DNA from: UBA1924 sp963976625 | GTDB taxonomy: Bacteria > Planctomycetota > Phycisphaerae > Phycisphaerales > UBA1924 | Assembly: GCA_963976625.1 (NCBI GenBank) | Contig: CAXBLA010000005.1 | Coordinates: 1-64,000 of the forward strand | Reading direction: 5' to 3' | DNA: 64,000 nt | Part shown: positions 16,893-24,394 of the stretch, piece by piece | Numbering within the stretch: position 1 is the first letter of the stretch | Layout: each line of letters opens with the position of its first letter | Program-made: the position numbers and the translations under genes | The notes under the pieces: generated by a model | What the model was told of the DNA's origin: nothing | Databases searched by the model: none | Seen by the model: the letters and a program-made list of their open reading frames with translations, nothing else

Positions 16893-17403
16893 TCACAGCT
16901 GATCCCAGCCCCAGATCTGCATCTGGGTCGTCCGATCGAGCGTCTCGCCGCTCACCTTGAGTGTCAACAGCATCCGCCCACGATGGTGCGCCTCGTGCGA
17001 GACAATGTAGCTCAGCGTCGTAAAGATCCCTTTGCGGAACCCGCGCCGCTTGGGCTCGCCGCCCTGTGCGCCACCCAGCACGCCACCCAACACACCACAG
17101 AACAACGCCTCGACGCGGGGTCCGACGCGTCGAGCGCTGCGAGCACCGTCTCCTTGCTCGGCTGCTCGCTGGGCTTGATCTTGGGCACCCCAGCCGCCAG
17201 GTCCTTTGCCCGTTTTTCGAGCTGCGCCAAACGGAGATTATGCATATGCGCAAACTCGCCGGCCACCCCGCGCCCACCACGCTTCGAGAGCGTGCACAGC
17301 CACCCCTCATCGCTGATCGTCTCGATCAGCAGCCGATTGATCCGACAGTTCGTCCGCCAGGCCTCCGCCAGGCCTCCGCCAGTTGTTCTTGGAGTTCATT
17401 CAT
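16893..17403 (-). pseudogene. DinB/YfiT-superfamily hydrolase-like gene, frameshifted
   Basis: Three reading frames must be joined to recover one DinB-superfamily protein of about 166 residues. The first, from ATG 17401-17403, gives MNELQEQLAEAWR. After an 11-bp tandem duplication at 17354-17375 the frame changes and continues RTNCRINRLLIE, then GEFAHMHNLRLAQLEK and KETVLAALDAS. A second shift near 17115-17125, in a CTCGACGCG/CGCGTCGAG inverted repeat, leads to VEALFCGVLGG and then the metal-ligand motif SHEAHHRGRML before the stop at 16893. Removing one duplicate unit restores the first junction exactly. DinB-fold proteins are usually metal-dependent thiol S-transferases. No intact reading of the gene is possible as sequenced. 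Confidence 0.75.
17354..17382. repeat. 11-bp tandem duplication inside the DinB-like pseudogene
   Basis: CCGCCAGGCCT occurs twice in tandem (17354-17364 and 17365-17375), followed by a partial third CCGCCAG. One copy too many shifts the reading frame of the DinB-like gene by two. Confidence 0.85.
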
Positions 17404-17454
17404 TCCAAAATCATACCACACAACCAACGCTCTTAGATTCTCGAAAAGCCAACC

Positions 17455-18975
17455 TTAGTGTACTCTTCCCCGCCGCTTGAGCCATGCGCTCAGCACGACC
17501 ACGATCACTAGCCCCAAGATCAGCGCACCCACCAGAATAATCGCCATCCGGAACACGCGATCGATCAACCGGTTCGCGGATTGCTCCGCGCTCATCAGGC
17601 GCTGCTCGATGAGCACCAATCGCTCTTCGAGGATATCAGGCTCGGTCGCGTCCTTCATCGACTCCGCTAGTTTGATCAGCTCCCCCGCCGCAAGCGTGGT
17701 CTCACGCAGCGCCTCGGTAAAGTCCGTGATATCCGTCGGCTCAACATCCGGGTCCGCGGGCTCGTCGAGATGCAGCAGCGTCGCCAGCTCGGAAAACTGC
17801 TCCGTCGTGGACCGCACCGAGTCGCTCAGCGCCGTCGTGGATTCGACCGTCTGCCGAAGCTCACTGATCACGCCGCCGAGCTTTTCTTCTTCTGCCTCGA
17901 GCTGCTCAATCAACGCCTCCCGCTCAGCACTGAGCCCAACGAGCGCCTGCTCGATGGCGAGTTGACGCTGCTCGTTGACCATCACCGAGACCTCTTCGAG
18001 AATCGCTTCGCGCTCGGAGCTGACGATCTCGGGGAACTGCTCCCGCAGCCCGCTGATCTCCTCGGTGATCTGTTCGACCGACCGAGTCAGTGATTCGGTA
18101 TTCGCCAGCAGCGTCCGCGTTTCAGGCTCGCCGACGGTGTCGATGTACAACAACTCCGCCTGCCAGCTGATCAGCATCGGCACGCGCTGCATGTAAAAGA
18201 ACGCCCGCTCGGCAAAAAGCCGAGCCTGCTCGATCTCGCGCGTCGTCGGGTCCAAGCCCGCGAGCGGATCGATAAACAAGAACCCGAGCACATTCGAGGC
18301 CTTCCCCTTCTCTGTCTGCCCCGTCGTCACCAGCCGCGCCCCGGAGAACTCCGAGAACCGGACATACGACGCGTAAATCCGATCCGGATTGTTCTCAAGC
18401 CACAGCGCGATCAGCCGATCAATCTCCGCCATCTGCTCGACGGTCAACGCATTCTCGGTGAGCTTGCGGATCTCTTTCTCGCTGCTCTCAAAGATCGACT
18501 TCAACCGATTCGCCTCGTCGCCGTAGTGCTCCGGGGCGATCTTGCGTTCGATCAGCGCCCGCTGCAGCGAGACCATCACATACATATCCACCAATGCGAT
18601 CCGTGGGTTCTGCGCCGACGCGATGATCGTCGCCCCGTGCGCCACAGTATATTTCAGGCGGTGCGCAATCGTTCGCCCTTCGAACGAGGTCGCCTTGTTC
18701 TCGATCTCGTCGATCGCCTCGGCCAGCCGAAGCGTCATCTCGTCGGCAAAGTCCATGACCTGCGCCTGCACCTGGCGCGCATCGGAGAGCGACATCGCCG
18801 CGCTCACCTGCGCCTCGGGCGCGATCGCCGCGGAAGATTCGGGGTCGACCGTGATGCTCGATTCGGGCACCGGCTCCTCCGCCTGCTGTGGAGTCGAACA
18901 CGACACCAGCATCAACACGAATACCAGAGCAGTCAAGCCCAGACCACACCGAACAATATCAACCTTTGAGCTCAT
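17455..18975 (-). CDS. Coiled-coil lipoprotein with C-terminal membrane anchor, unknown function
   Basis: This 506-residue protein starts at 18975 with a short signal sequence and lipobox LVSC. It is predominantly alpha-helical. Residues about 300-440 (from about QITEEISGLREQFPE through LIEQLEAEEEKLGGVISEL) look like a long coiled coil. A single hydrophobic segment, MAIILVGALILGLVIVVVL, near 480 precedes a basic tail. This suggests a protein fixed at both ends to membranes with a helical rod between. I do not recognise a named family. Its stop lies 51 bases from the pseudogene start, and its promoter region faces dinB across 108 bases. Confidence 0.7.
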   Translation of the reverse strand: MSSKVDIVRCGLGLTALVFVLMLVSCSTPQQAEEPVPESSITVDPESSAAIAPEAQVSAAMSLSDARQVQAQVMDFADEMTLRLAEAIDEIENKATSFEGRTIAHRLKYTVAHGATIIASAQNPRIALVDMYVMVSLQRALIERKIAPEHYGDEANRLKSIFESSEKEIRKLTENALTVEQMAEIDRLIALWLENNPDRIYASYVRFSEFSGARLVTTGQTEKGKASNVLGFLFIDPLAGLDPTTREIEQARLFAERAFFYMQRVPMLISWQAELLYIDTVGEPETRTLLANTESLTRSVEQITEEISGLREQFPEIVSSEREAILEEVSVMVNEQRQLAIEQALVGLSAEREALIEQLEAEEEKLGGVISELRQTVESTTALSDSVRSTTEQFSELATLLHLDEPADPDVEPTDITDFTEALRETTLAAGELIKLAESMKDATEPDILEERLVLIEQRLMSAEQSANRLIDRVFRMAIILVGALILGLVIVVVLSAWLKRRGRVH

Positions 18976-19083
18976 ACTAAGATTGTGCGTCGAATCCCGC
19001 CCGCAATCAAGAGCAAAAGAAAACTCTCTCGCTATCGCCCCTGAGCACCCAACCACCGCCCCCCAAGATCCTAAAATCCACCC

Positions 19084-20322
19084 ATGCTCCCCCGCGCCAT
19101 CCTCCATATCGACATGGACGCCTTCTTCGCCTCCGTCGAACAGCGCGATCACCCCGAACTCCGAGGCAAGCCCGTCCTCGTCGGCGGCGATGGCCCGCGC
19201 GGCGTCGTCGCCGCCGCCAGCTACGAAGCCCGCGCATTCGGGTGCCACTCCGCCATGCCCTCGGCCATCGCCAAACGCCTGTGCCCAAACGCCATCTTCG
19301 TCAAAGGCTCCCACTCGAGCTACTCAGCCGTCTCCAAACAAGTCTTCGAGATCCTCGAACGATTCTCCCCCGCCATCCAGCCCATCTCCATCGACGAGGC
19401 CTTCCTCGATGTCACCGGCTCGACCCACCTCTTCGGCTCCCCCACCGACATCGCCATCGAAATCCGCCGACTCGTCAAAGCAGAACTCGACCTTACCTGC
19501 TCCGTCGGCATCGCGCCCAACAAGTTCCTCGCCAAGCTCGCCTCGGACATGAACAAGCCCGACGGCTATACCCTCATCACCCCCGAATCTGCACAACACA
19601 TACTCGACCCGCTCCCAGTCGAGAAACTTATGGGCGTCGGCCCATCGACCCAGCGATCCCTCGACCGCCTCGGCGTCCGCACCGTCGCACAACTCCGCGC
19701 CCTGCCCAAAGAAACACTCAACGCCCGCATGGGCGAGTTCGGCGACAAGCTCTATCGACTCTGCCGAGGCATCGACGATCGCCCCGTCCGCATCGATAAG
19801 GGCGCCAAATCCATCTCCCACGAGCACACCTTCGAAACCGATCTCCAAGACCCAGATGAAGTCCGCGCGATCATCGCTAGACAGGCCGGCGATGTAGCCG
19901 CCCGCCTGCGCAAGCACGGGCGCTACGCCAAGACCATCTCCATCAAGGTCCGCTTCGGCAACTTCGAAACCATCACCCGCTCGCACACCCTCGACGCCCA
20001 GACCAACGAGACCAACACCATCCACCAAGCCGCCAAATCGCTCTTCGACCAATGGGCCCGCGCCTACCGCCCCGTCCGTCTCATCGGTGTCGGGCTCTCG
20101 GGGCTCACACAATCCCCCGCCGACGCCGGGCTCTTCGATGCCCAGTCGAACCACAAGAACCAAGCCGTGGACAAAGCCGCCGACACCATCGCGAGCAAGT
20201 TCGGCAAAAACGCCCTCACCCGCGCCTCGACCCTGCGCGCCAAACCATCCCACGGCCTCCACGGCCCCGGCTCCAACCCCGGCGACGGCCCCGGTGACCG
20301 TCCCGGTGACCGTCCCTCGTAG
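19084..20322 (+). CDS. dinB: DNA polymerase IV (Y-family translesion polymerase)
   Basis: This 412-residue protein is a full-length DinB. The N-terminal catalytic core has ILHIDMDAFFASVEQRDHPEL (first acidic residues) and PISIDEAFLDVTGS (second catalytic pair), with the steric-gate region at FFASVE. A helix-hairpin-helix thumb, MGVGPSTQRSLDRLGV, and the little-finger domain (about 235-350) follow. It extends or bypasses lesions in damaged DNA. The last 25 residues are a low-complexity Pro-Gly-Asp repeat (PGDGPGDRPGDRPS) in place of a recognisable clamp-binding peptide. Its stop is one base away from the stop of the converging gene at 20324. Confidence 0.96.
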   Translation: MLPRAILHIDMDAFFASVEQRDHPELRGKPVLVGGDGPRGVVAAASYEARAFGCHSAMPSAIAKRLCPNAIFVKGSHSSYSAVSKQVFEILERFSPAIQPISIDEAFLDVTGSTHLFGSPTDIAIEIRRLVKAELDLTCSVGIAPNKFLAKLASDMNKPDGYTLITPESAQHILDPLPVEKLMGVGPSTQRSLDRLGVRTVAQLRALPKETLNARMGEFGDKLYRLCRGIDDRPVRIDKGAKSISHEHTFETDLQDPDEVRAIIARQAGDVAARLRKHGRYAKTISIKVRFGNFETITRSHTLDAQTNETNTIHQAAKSLFDQWARAYRPVRLIGVGLSGLTQSPADAGLFDAQSNHKNQAVDKAADTIASKFGKNALTRASTLRAKPSHGLHGPGSNPGDGPGDRPGDRPS

Positions 20323-20323
20323 C

Positions 20324-21748
20324 TCAATCGCCCGCCCCAGCAACCGGATACCGGCACCAGACGCACAGGCCCCGCCGCGCCCGTCTTCTTTGTTGCCGGA
20401 GAAACCATGCGCCCGCGACCCAAGCCATCAGCCGCCAGAACACATACAACCCCAACCCGACCATGAATATGTTCTGATACTCAATCAGCAGCCCAACATT
20501 TTTCATCTCCGGCGTTCCCAATCCGAGACGAGCCGAGAACATGCCGTTGCCCGACCATGTGTTCCACACACGATCTTCCTCAAGGAGAGGAAGCTTTGTA
20601 AAAGTCCCGTCGGTTTCAAGACGGGTCATCTCATAAGCCTCAAAGCTCAATAGACGAACTCTTCCCACGCCGTAGGAATAGACATCGCTCGTCATATGAA
20701 CCGGACACCGGACACCCATCGTGATCAAAGCGTTCGGCGTCTTTGTTAGTGCGAGGTCATCAAGCACCGATGTCCCCAACGCTTGCACCTGCTCATCGGC
20801 TCCAAGAATGCCCTGGAGCTTCTGATGATCGATGACATATTGCGGCAAGGTCGACGAGGGGAGCAATCGCCCAGAGAGCGGCCGACTCGGCAACTGGCGT
20901 TCCTGCAGACCCACAAACAAAACCAGCGACACACATACCCCCGCGATCACCACCCTTGCAACAAACGATCGTTTTCGATCAACCCGCCGCCAGAGACAGA
21001 GTCTCGCAGACAACCACCCAATGAACACCGCGAGGGTCGCTGCAAAAAGAATGTTGTCCCAGAGAACAGCTTGTTCGGCCTTGTATGCATGCACCATATC
21101 ATGATCGATATCCAACAATCGATCAACAGAAACCAGCTGAGGATCAAACCCATACCAACGAATCGTGTTGGTAGAGACCCAGGTGCTCGGCCATCCCATT
21201 CTTTGAAAATCCATACTCAAGAACCCGTAGTCAACCGCTTCGTCGACCCCATCGGGCTCCCCGACCTTGATAAATCCCCCGTCTCGGAGCGGATTGATTT
21301 GGCCGGATTGCCCTACCGAAAATGAATACGATGAGTACGCCTCTTCAAGCATCGACTGCTTCCCCAGCGCATGCCCGACAGACAACCGGAACTGCTCGAC
21401 CGCATCCCCTTCCCCCCGGGCAACCCTCTCCAGATCAACATACCGAATCGGCGGATCAATCAGCGCTTTATATGCCACATCGTTGTATAGATCTTCTTCA
21501 TACCAGCCGTCGATCGCCATGCTGTTTCCCAGCCCGATCCGATCGGCAAAGCCCCACTCCCCCACCCACACCTGCACCCAAGGCAGCCCGAGCACGCCCA
21601 GCAACAGAAACACAAAGAGCCACACACCAAACGCCCTCCGCCGTATGCGCAGGCGATAAGCCTTTGCCCCGTCCGCATCGCTCTTGATATCCGCCGGGCC
21701 AAGCCCGCACTCGGGGCACAAGCCGCGCTCTGATGTATGCTCATCCAT
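20324..21748 (-). CDS. Membrane protein with terminal cysteine pairs, unknown function
   Basis: This 474-residue protein has a cytoplasmic N-terminus with a CPECG zinc-ribbon half (GLCPECGLG). Hydrophobic segments occur near 35-60, 215-235, 250-270 and 425-450, with a large soluble region between the first two. At the C-terminus a second CVWCRYPV motif follows a basic segment. The two cysteine pairs at the ends could together bind one zinc ion on the cytoplasmic side. This plan (rubredoxin-like CPxCG, membrane helix, long extracytoplasmic domain) is frequent in planctomycete hypothetical proteins. No enzymatic motif is seen. A weak terminator-like hairpin lies upstream at 21768, belonging to the next operon. 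Confidence 0.65.
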   Translation of the reverse strand: MDEHTSERGLCPECGLGPADIKSDADGAKAYRLRIRRRAFGVWLFVFLLLGVLGLPWVQVWVGEWGFADRIGLGNSMAIDGWYEEDLYNDVAYKALIDPPIRYVDLERVARGEGDAVEQFRLSVGHALGKQSMLEEAYSSYSFSVGQSGQINPLRDGGFIKVGEPDGVDEAVDYGFLSMDFQRMGWPSTWVSTNTIRWYGFDPQLVSVDRLLDIDHDMVHAYKAEQAVLWDNILFAATLAVFIGWLSARLCLWRRVDRKRSFVARVVIAGVCVSLVLFVGLQERQLPSRPLSGRLLPSSTLPQYVIDHQKLQGILGADEQVQALGTSVLDDLALTKTPNALITMGVRCPVHMTSDVYSYGVGRVRLLSFEAYEMTRLETDGTFTKLPLLEEDRVWNTWSGNGMFSARLGLGTPEMKNVGLLIEYQNIFMVGLGLYVFWRLMAWVAGAWFLRQQRRRARRGLCVWCRYPVAGAGD

Positions 21749-21767
21749 GCCGGTTTATAACATACAA

Positions 21768-21797
21768 ACACACCCCGGTTTCAACCGGGGCGTGTGT
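21768..21797 (-). terminator. Intrinsic terminator after the SnoaL-like gene
   Basis: Bases 21769-21780 pair with 21785-21796 in a 12-bp stem with one mismatch (core CCCCGG/CCGGGG). Read leftward it is followed by a short T-rich stretch. It lies 43 bases past the stop of the SnoaL-like gene. Confidence 0.65.
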
Positions 21798-21839
21798 CGT
21801 GTGTATATTGATAATTTTCTTGGCCGAGACGCCGCCGAT

Positions 21840-22226
21840 TCATCCGTGGTAGAACCGCTCGCTGACAATCTTCCCATCGACCCACCGCTGGACCGCGGCT
21901 TGCTCGTAGGTGATGGTCTGGTCGTCGGTATTGACAAACTCGAACGCGTACTCCAAGAACGCCACGCCCGCCTCCTCATCGACTGCCACGCCATGCCATT
22001 TCGTCCAGTTCCACTGCTTGACGATCGAGAGGAACTCCTTCTCGCGCTCGATGTTCGCCTCAAGCCCGACCGTGGGCGCCTCGTTGTTCTCTCGCATCGA
22101 GATCTCGGGCGCATAGAACTCATCCATCGCTTCGAGGATCTTGCCTTCGTTGATAAATGCCTGGAGCTCTGCGACGCGCCCAGCGACTGTTGCTGTTTGT
22201 GTTGCTGCCTGTGTACTCTGTGTCAT
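21840..22226 (-). CDS. SnoaL-like (NTF2-fold) protein
   Basis: This 128-residue protein has the cone-shaped NTF2 fold pattern: an N-terminal helix pair (LQAFINEGKILEAMDEFYAPEISM), then curved strands including WNWTKWHGVAVDEEAGVAFLEY and the closing AVQRWVDGKIVSERFYHG. Proteins of this group are small-molecule isomerases, hydrolases or binders, and the substrate cannot be read from sequence. It follows the pirin gene by 66 bases on the same strand and ends at a terminator. It is therefore probably the second gene of a pirin-SnoaL operon controlled by the operators at 23076 and 23135. Confidence 0.75.
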   Translation of the reverse strand: MTQSTQAATQTATVAGRVAELQAFINEGKILEAMDEFYAPEISMRENNEAPTVGLEANIEREKEFLSIVKQWNWTKWHGVAVDEEAGVAFLEYAFEFVNTDDQTITYEQAAVQRWVDGKIVSERFYHG

Positions 22227-22292
22227 GATTTCCTTCTTTCTGTATTGGTTGATTGTGATGGACTACTTATGAATGAACTGCTGCGCATGTGT

Positions 22293-23015
22293 TTATGCAA
22301 GGTCAAAGAACACGATCTCGCTGTCGTCTTCGAAGACCATCTCGACCGATTCCTCGCCACTGATCGCCGCCCCGTCGCCGGCTGAAAGCGCTTCGCTTAT
22401 TCTGTCTCCGATAAGTTGCAGCGAGCCACGAACCACCTGCACCCAGCCATGGCGATCGGTGCCGAGCCTGACCATCTCACGGTCGCCGGGCGCGAACACC
22501 CCCGCGCTCATCGACGCGTCCTGCGCGATCGTCATCAAGCCCTGAGCGAGCGCCTCTGGATCAGCATCGGAACCCACCAGCCGATGCAACTGACCCGGCT
22601 GCGCATGCACCGGGACCGATACCGACGCGTGTGTCGGCTCAAGCCCGGCTTGCCGAGGCTCGATCCAGATCTGCAACAGATGCACCGGCTCATCGCCCCC
22701 GTTCATCTCCGCATGACGGATCCCCGACCCCGCGCTCATCACCTGGATCATGCCCGAAGTCACATCCTCCTCATGCCCGAGCGAATCGCGATGGCGGATC
22801 ACGCCCGAGATCGGATAGGTGATGATCTCCATGTCGCGGTGCCCGTGCTCGCCGAACCCGCGCCGGGGCGCGACGACATCCTCGTTGATGACCCGCAGCG
22901 ATCGGAACGCCATGAACCTGGGGTCCATGTAGTTTCCGAAGCTGAAGGTGTGGCGGGCGTCGAGCCACCCGTGATCGATGTGGCCGCGGTCGGTGCTTCT
23001 GCGTGGTGTGATCAT
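22293..23015 (-). CDS. Pirin-family protein (YhhW-type quercetinase-like bicupin)
   Basis: This 240-residue protein starts ITPRRSTDRGHIDHGWLDARHTFSFGNYM, the typical pirin opening. The N-terminal cupin contains the metal ligands in GFGEHGHRDMEIITYP and later SGIRHAEMNG. The C-terminal cupin is more degenerate, as in YhhW. Bacterial pirins of this kind bind iron, and some oxidise flavonols such as quercetin. The start at 23015 has AGGAAAGGGA just upstream; an upstream in-frame ATG at 23060 lacks this. Between gene and operators lies a strong leader hairpin at 23048-23065 (GCCGGGT/ACCCGGC). The position beside marR-wrbA suggests a role in quinone or electrophile stress. Confidence 0.9.
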   Translation of the reverse strand: MITPRRSTDRGHIDHGWLDARHTFSFGNYMDPRFMAFRSLRVINEDVVAPRRGFGEHGHRDMEIITYPISGVIRHRDSLGHEEDVTSGMIQVMSAGSGIRHAEMNGGDEPVHLLQIWIEPRQAGLEPTHASVSVPVHAQPGQLHRLVGSDADPEALAQGLMTIAQDASMSAGVFAPGDREMVRLGTDRHGWVQVVRGSLQLIGDRISEALSAGDGAAISGEESVEMVFEDDSEIVFFDLA

Positions 23016-23075
23016 GTTGGTCCCTTTCCTGTGTGAGCCAGGTGAACGCCGGGTAAACACCCGGCCATCAATTAC

Positions 23076-23087
23076 TTGTTATAACAA
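23076..23087 (-). promoter_or_regulatory. Putative MarR operator 1 upstream of pirin gene
   Basis: TTGT-TATA-ACAA is a perfect palindrome 61 bases upstream of the pirin start. It has the same form as the site in front of marR. The TATAAC inside it could serve as the -10 element, so a bound repressor would cover the promoter. Confidence 0.55.
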
Positions 23088-23134
23088 ATAAATAGCCCGA
23101 GCAACCCGCTTATTCCACCCGACATTGATTTTAT

Positions 23135-23146
23135 TTGTGAAAACAA
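23135..23146 (-). promoter_or_regulatory. Putative MarR operator 2 upstream of pirin gene
   Basis: TTGT-GAAA-ACAA lies 48 bases beyond operator 1, between the wrbA-like stop and the pirin promoter region. It sits in an AT-rich patch unlike the surrounding DNA. Confidence 0.5.
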
Positions 23147-23195
23147 TTAAATCGGGCCGAGGGGCGATATCCGCCTTGGAAGCCTGAAAAAAGCC

Positions 23196-23780
23196 CTAAG
23201 AGCCCGCTTTTCCCCACCGCTTGGCCGCCAGTGCGACCCGCTGACCAAAGAGCTCAGCGGTATGGTGATCCTCTCTCGGCGGCGTCTCATCCGCCGGCCC
23301 GTTGTCCGCCTGGGCCATCATCCCGATCGAGCTCGAGAGCCGATCAACCCCCGCCTGCCCGACCCCGATCCCCATCGACACCCACACCATACCGTGCTGA
23401 CACGCGAAGGTGTGCATCGCCTGGAGCGTGCCCTGCTTGTCGCCGCTGAGCCCGCCGCCGACGGTGAACCCAGCCGCCAGTTTGTCCATCCAGTGCCGCC
23501 CGTACCACAGCGCCCCCGTCGCGTCCATAAACGCCTTGAACGGCGCCGACACCGTCCCCATAAAGGTCGGCGACCCAAAGATAATCGCGTCCGCCTGATC
23601 AAGCAGCGCCCAAGTCAAATGCACATCACTCGAATCAAAGGCCGGGATATCGTTGGCCCGCAGCACATCGACTTTCACACCCTCAACCCCGCCCGCGCCC
23701 AGCGCGACCGAACGCGCAATCGCCTCGGTGTGCCCGGCTGCCGAGTGATACACGACAACAATCTTTGCCATGCTCGTCAT
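23196..23780 (-). CDS. WrbA-like flavodoxin-fold NAD(P)H:quinone oxidoreductase
   Basis: This 194-residue protein has the FMN-binding loop IVVVYHSAAGHTEAIARSVA, the WrbA-like second loop IIFGSPTFMGTVSAPFKAFMDATGALW and the third loop near GFTVGGGLSGDKQGTL. Enzymes of this group reduce quinones by two electrons without releasing semiquinone. The ATG overlaps the marR stop as ATGA, so translation is probably coupled; an internal ATG at 23771 is an alternative. Coupling to a MarR repressor is typical of quinone-stress reductases. Confidence 0.85.
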   Translation of the reverse strand: MTSMAKIVVVYHSAAGHTEAIARSVALGAGGVEGVKVDVLRANDIPAFDSSDVHLTWALLDQADAIIFGSPTFMGTVSAPFKAFMDATGALWYGRHWMDKLAAGFTVGGGLSGDKQGTLQAMHTFACQHGMVWVSMGIGVGQAGVDRLSSSIGMMAQADNGPADETPPREDHHTAELFGQRVALAAKRWGKAGS

Positions 23781-24316
23781 GAGTGTCCTCCCGACTCTGT
23801 CGATTCATCCGACTCGTCCTCGTTCCTCAGCAGCACGAGCAGCCGCGAGAGCTCCTGCAAATCATGGTCGGACATATGCCCCATCCCCTGCTGTACAAGC
23901 CCCGCAACCTTGGGATCGATCTTCCCCAGCAGCGCTGTGCCCTTCTTGGTGATCTTGACATACTTGACACGCTTATCGAGATCGCACACATGGCGCGAGA
24001 CCAGCCCCATCCCCTCGAGCCGATCAACCAGTCGAGTCACATCGGGCATCCGCACCACCATCTGACAGCCGATCTCCGATGCACGCAGCCCGTAATAAGC
24101 ATCGGCTTGACCCTGTTCTTGCTCCGCCCGGTCCTGGTGACCGCGCAGGATCCTCAACAGGTTGTACGACGCGGGCGAGAGCCCGAAGCCCTTGAGCAGC
24201 GCGTGCTCGGGCCCGCTGAGCACCGAAGCCGTGCGATACACATTGAGCATCGCCTCAACAGCATGCGAATCAAACGCGTTCTGCTTGCCGATCTGTTCTT
24301 TGAGCGAGCGGGCCAT
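23777..24316 (-). CDS. MarR-family transcriptional regulator
   Basis: This 179-residue winged-helix protein contains the MarR core: LKGFGLSPASYNLLRIL, the recognition region SEIGCQMVVRMPDVTRLVDRL and the wing GLVSRHVCDLDKRVKYVKITKKG (D.RDxR-like). One cysteine sits at the start of the wing and another before the recognition helix (IGCQM); either could sense electrophiles, though this is inference. The start at 24316 lies seven bases after a TATACT, so the mRNA may be leaderless. It is translationally coupled to the WrbA-like gene. A perfect 9-bp-arm palindrome 27 bases upstream is a likely autoregulatory operator. Confidence 0.88.
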   Translation of the reverse strand: MARSLKEQIGKQNAFDSHAVEAMLNVYRTASVLSGPEHALLKGFGLSPASYNLLRILRGHQDRAEQEQGQADAYYGLRASEIGCQMVVRMPDVTRLVDRLEGMGLVSRHVCDLDKRVKYVKITKKGTALLGKIDPKVAGLVQQGMGHMSDHDLQELSRLLVLLRNEDESDESTESGGHS

Positions 24317-24342
24317 TGACCAGAGTATACACCCGCCGCCCA

Positions 24343-24364
24343 TTCATTTGTTCTCACAAATGAA
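24343..24364 (-). promoter_or_regulatory. Putative MarR autoregulatory operator
   Basis: A perfect inverted repeat with arms TTCATTTGT and ACAAATGAA around TCTC contains the core TTGT-TCTC-ACAA. It precedes the marR start and shares the TTGT-N4-ACAA form with the two sites upstream of the pirin gene. Confidence 0.7.
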
Positions 24365-24394
24365 GCACAACAAATCAACACATTCTGCGTAGAT

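Noticed and set aside
16879..17310. 143-codon minus-strand frame across the DinB-like locus
   Set aside because: It is the third, non-matching frame. The DinB motifs fall in the other two.
23048..23065. Strong hairpin upstream of the pirin gene considered as a terminator
   Set aside because: No T tract on either side in the direction of transcription. It is more likely part of the pirin leader.
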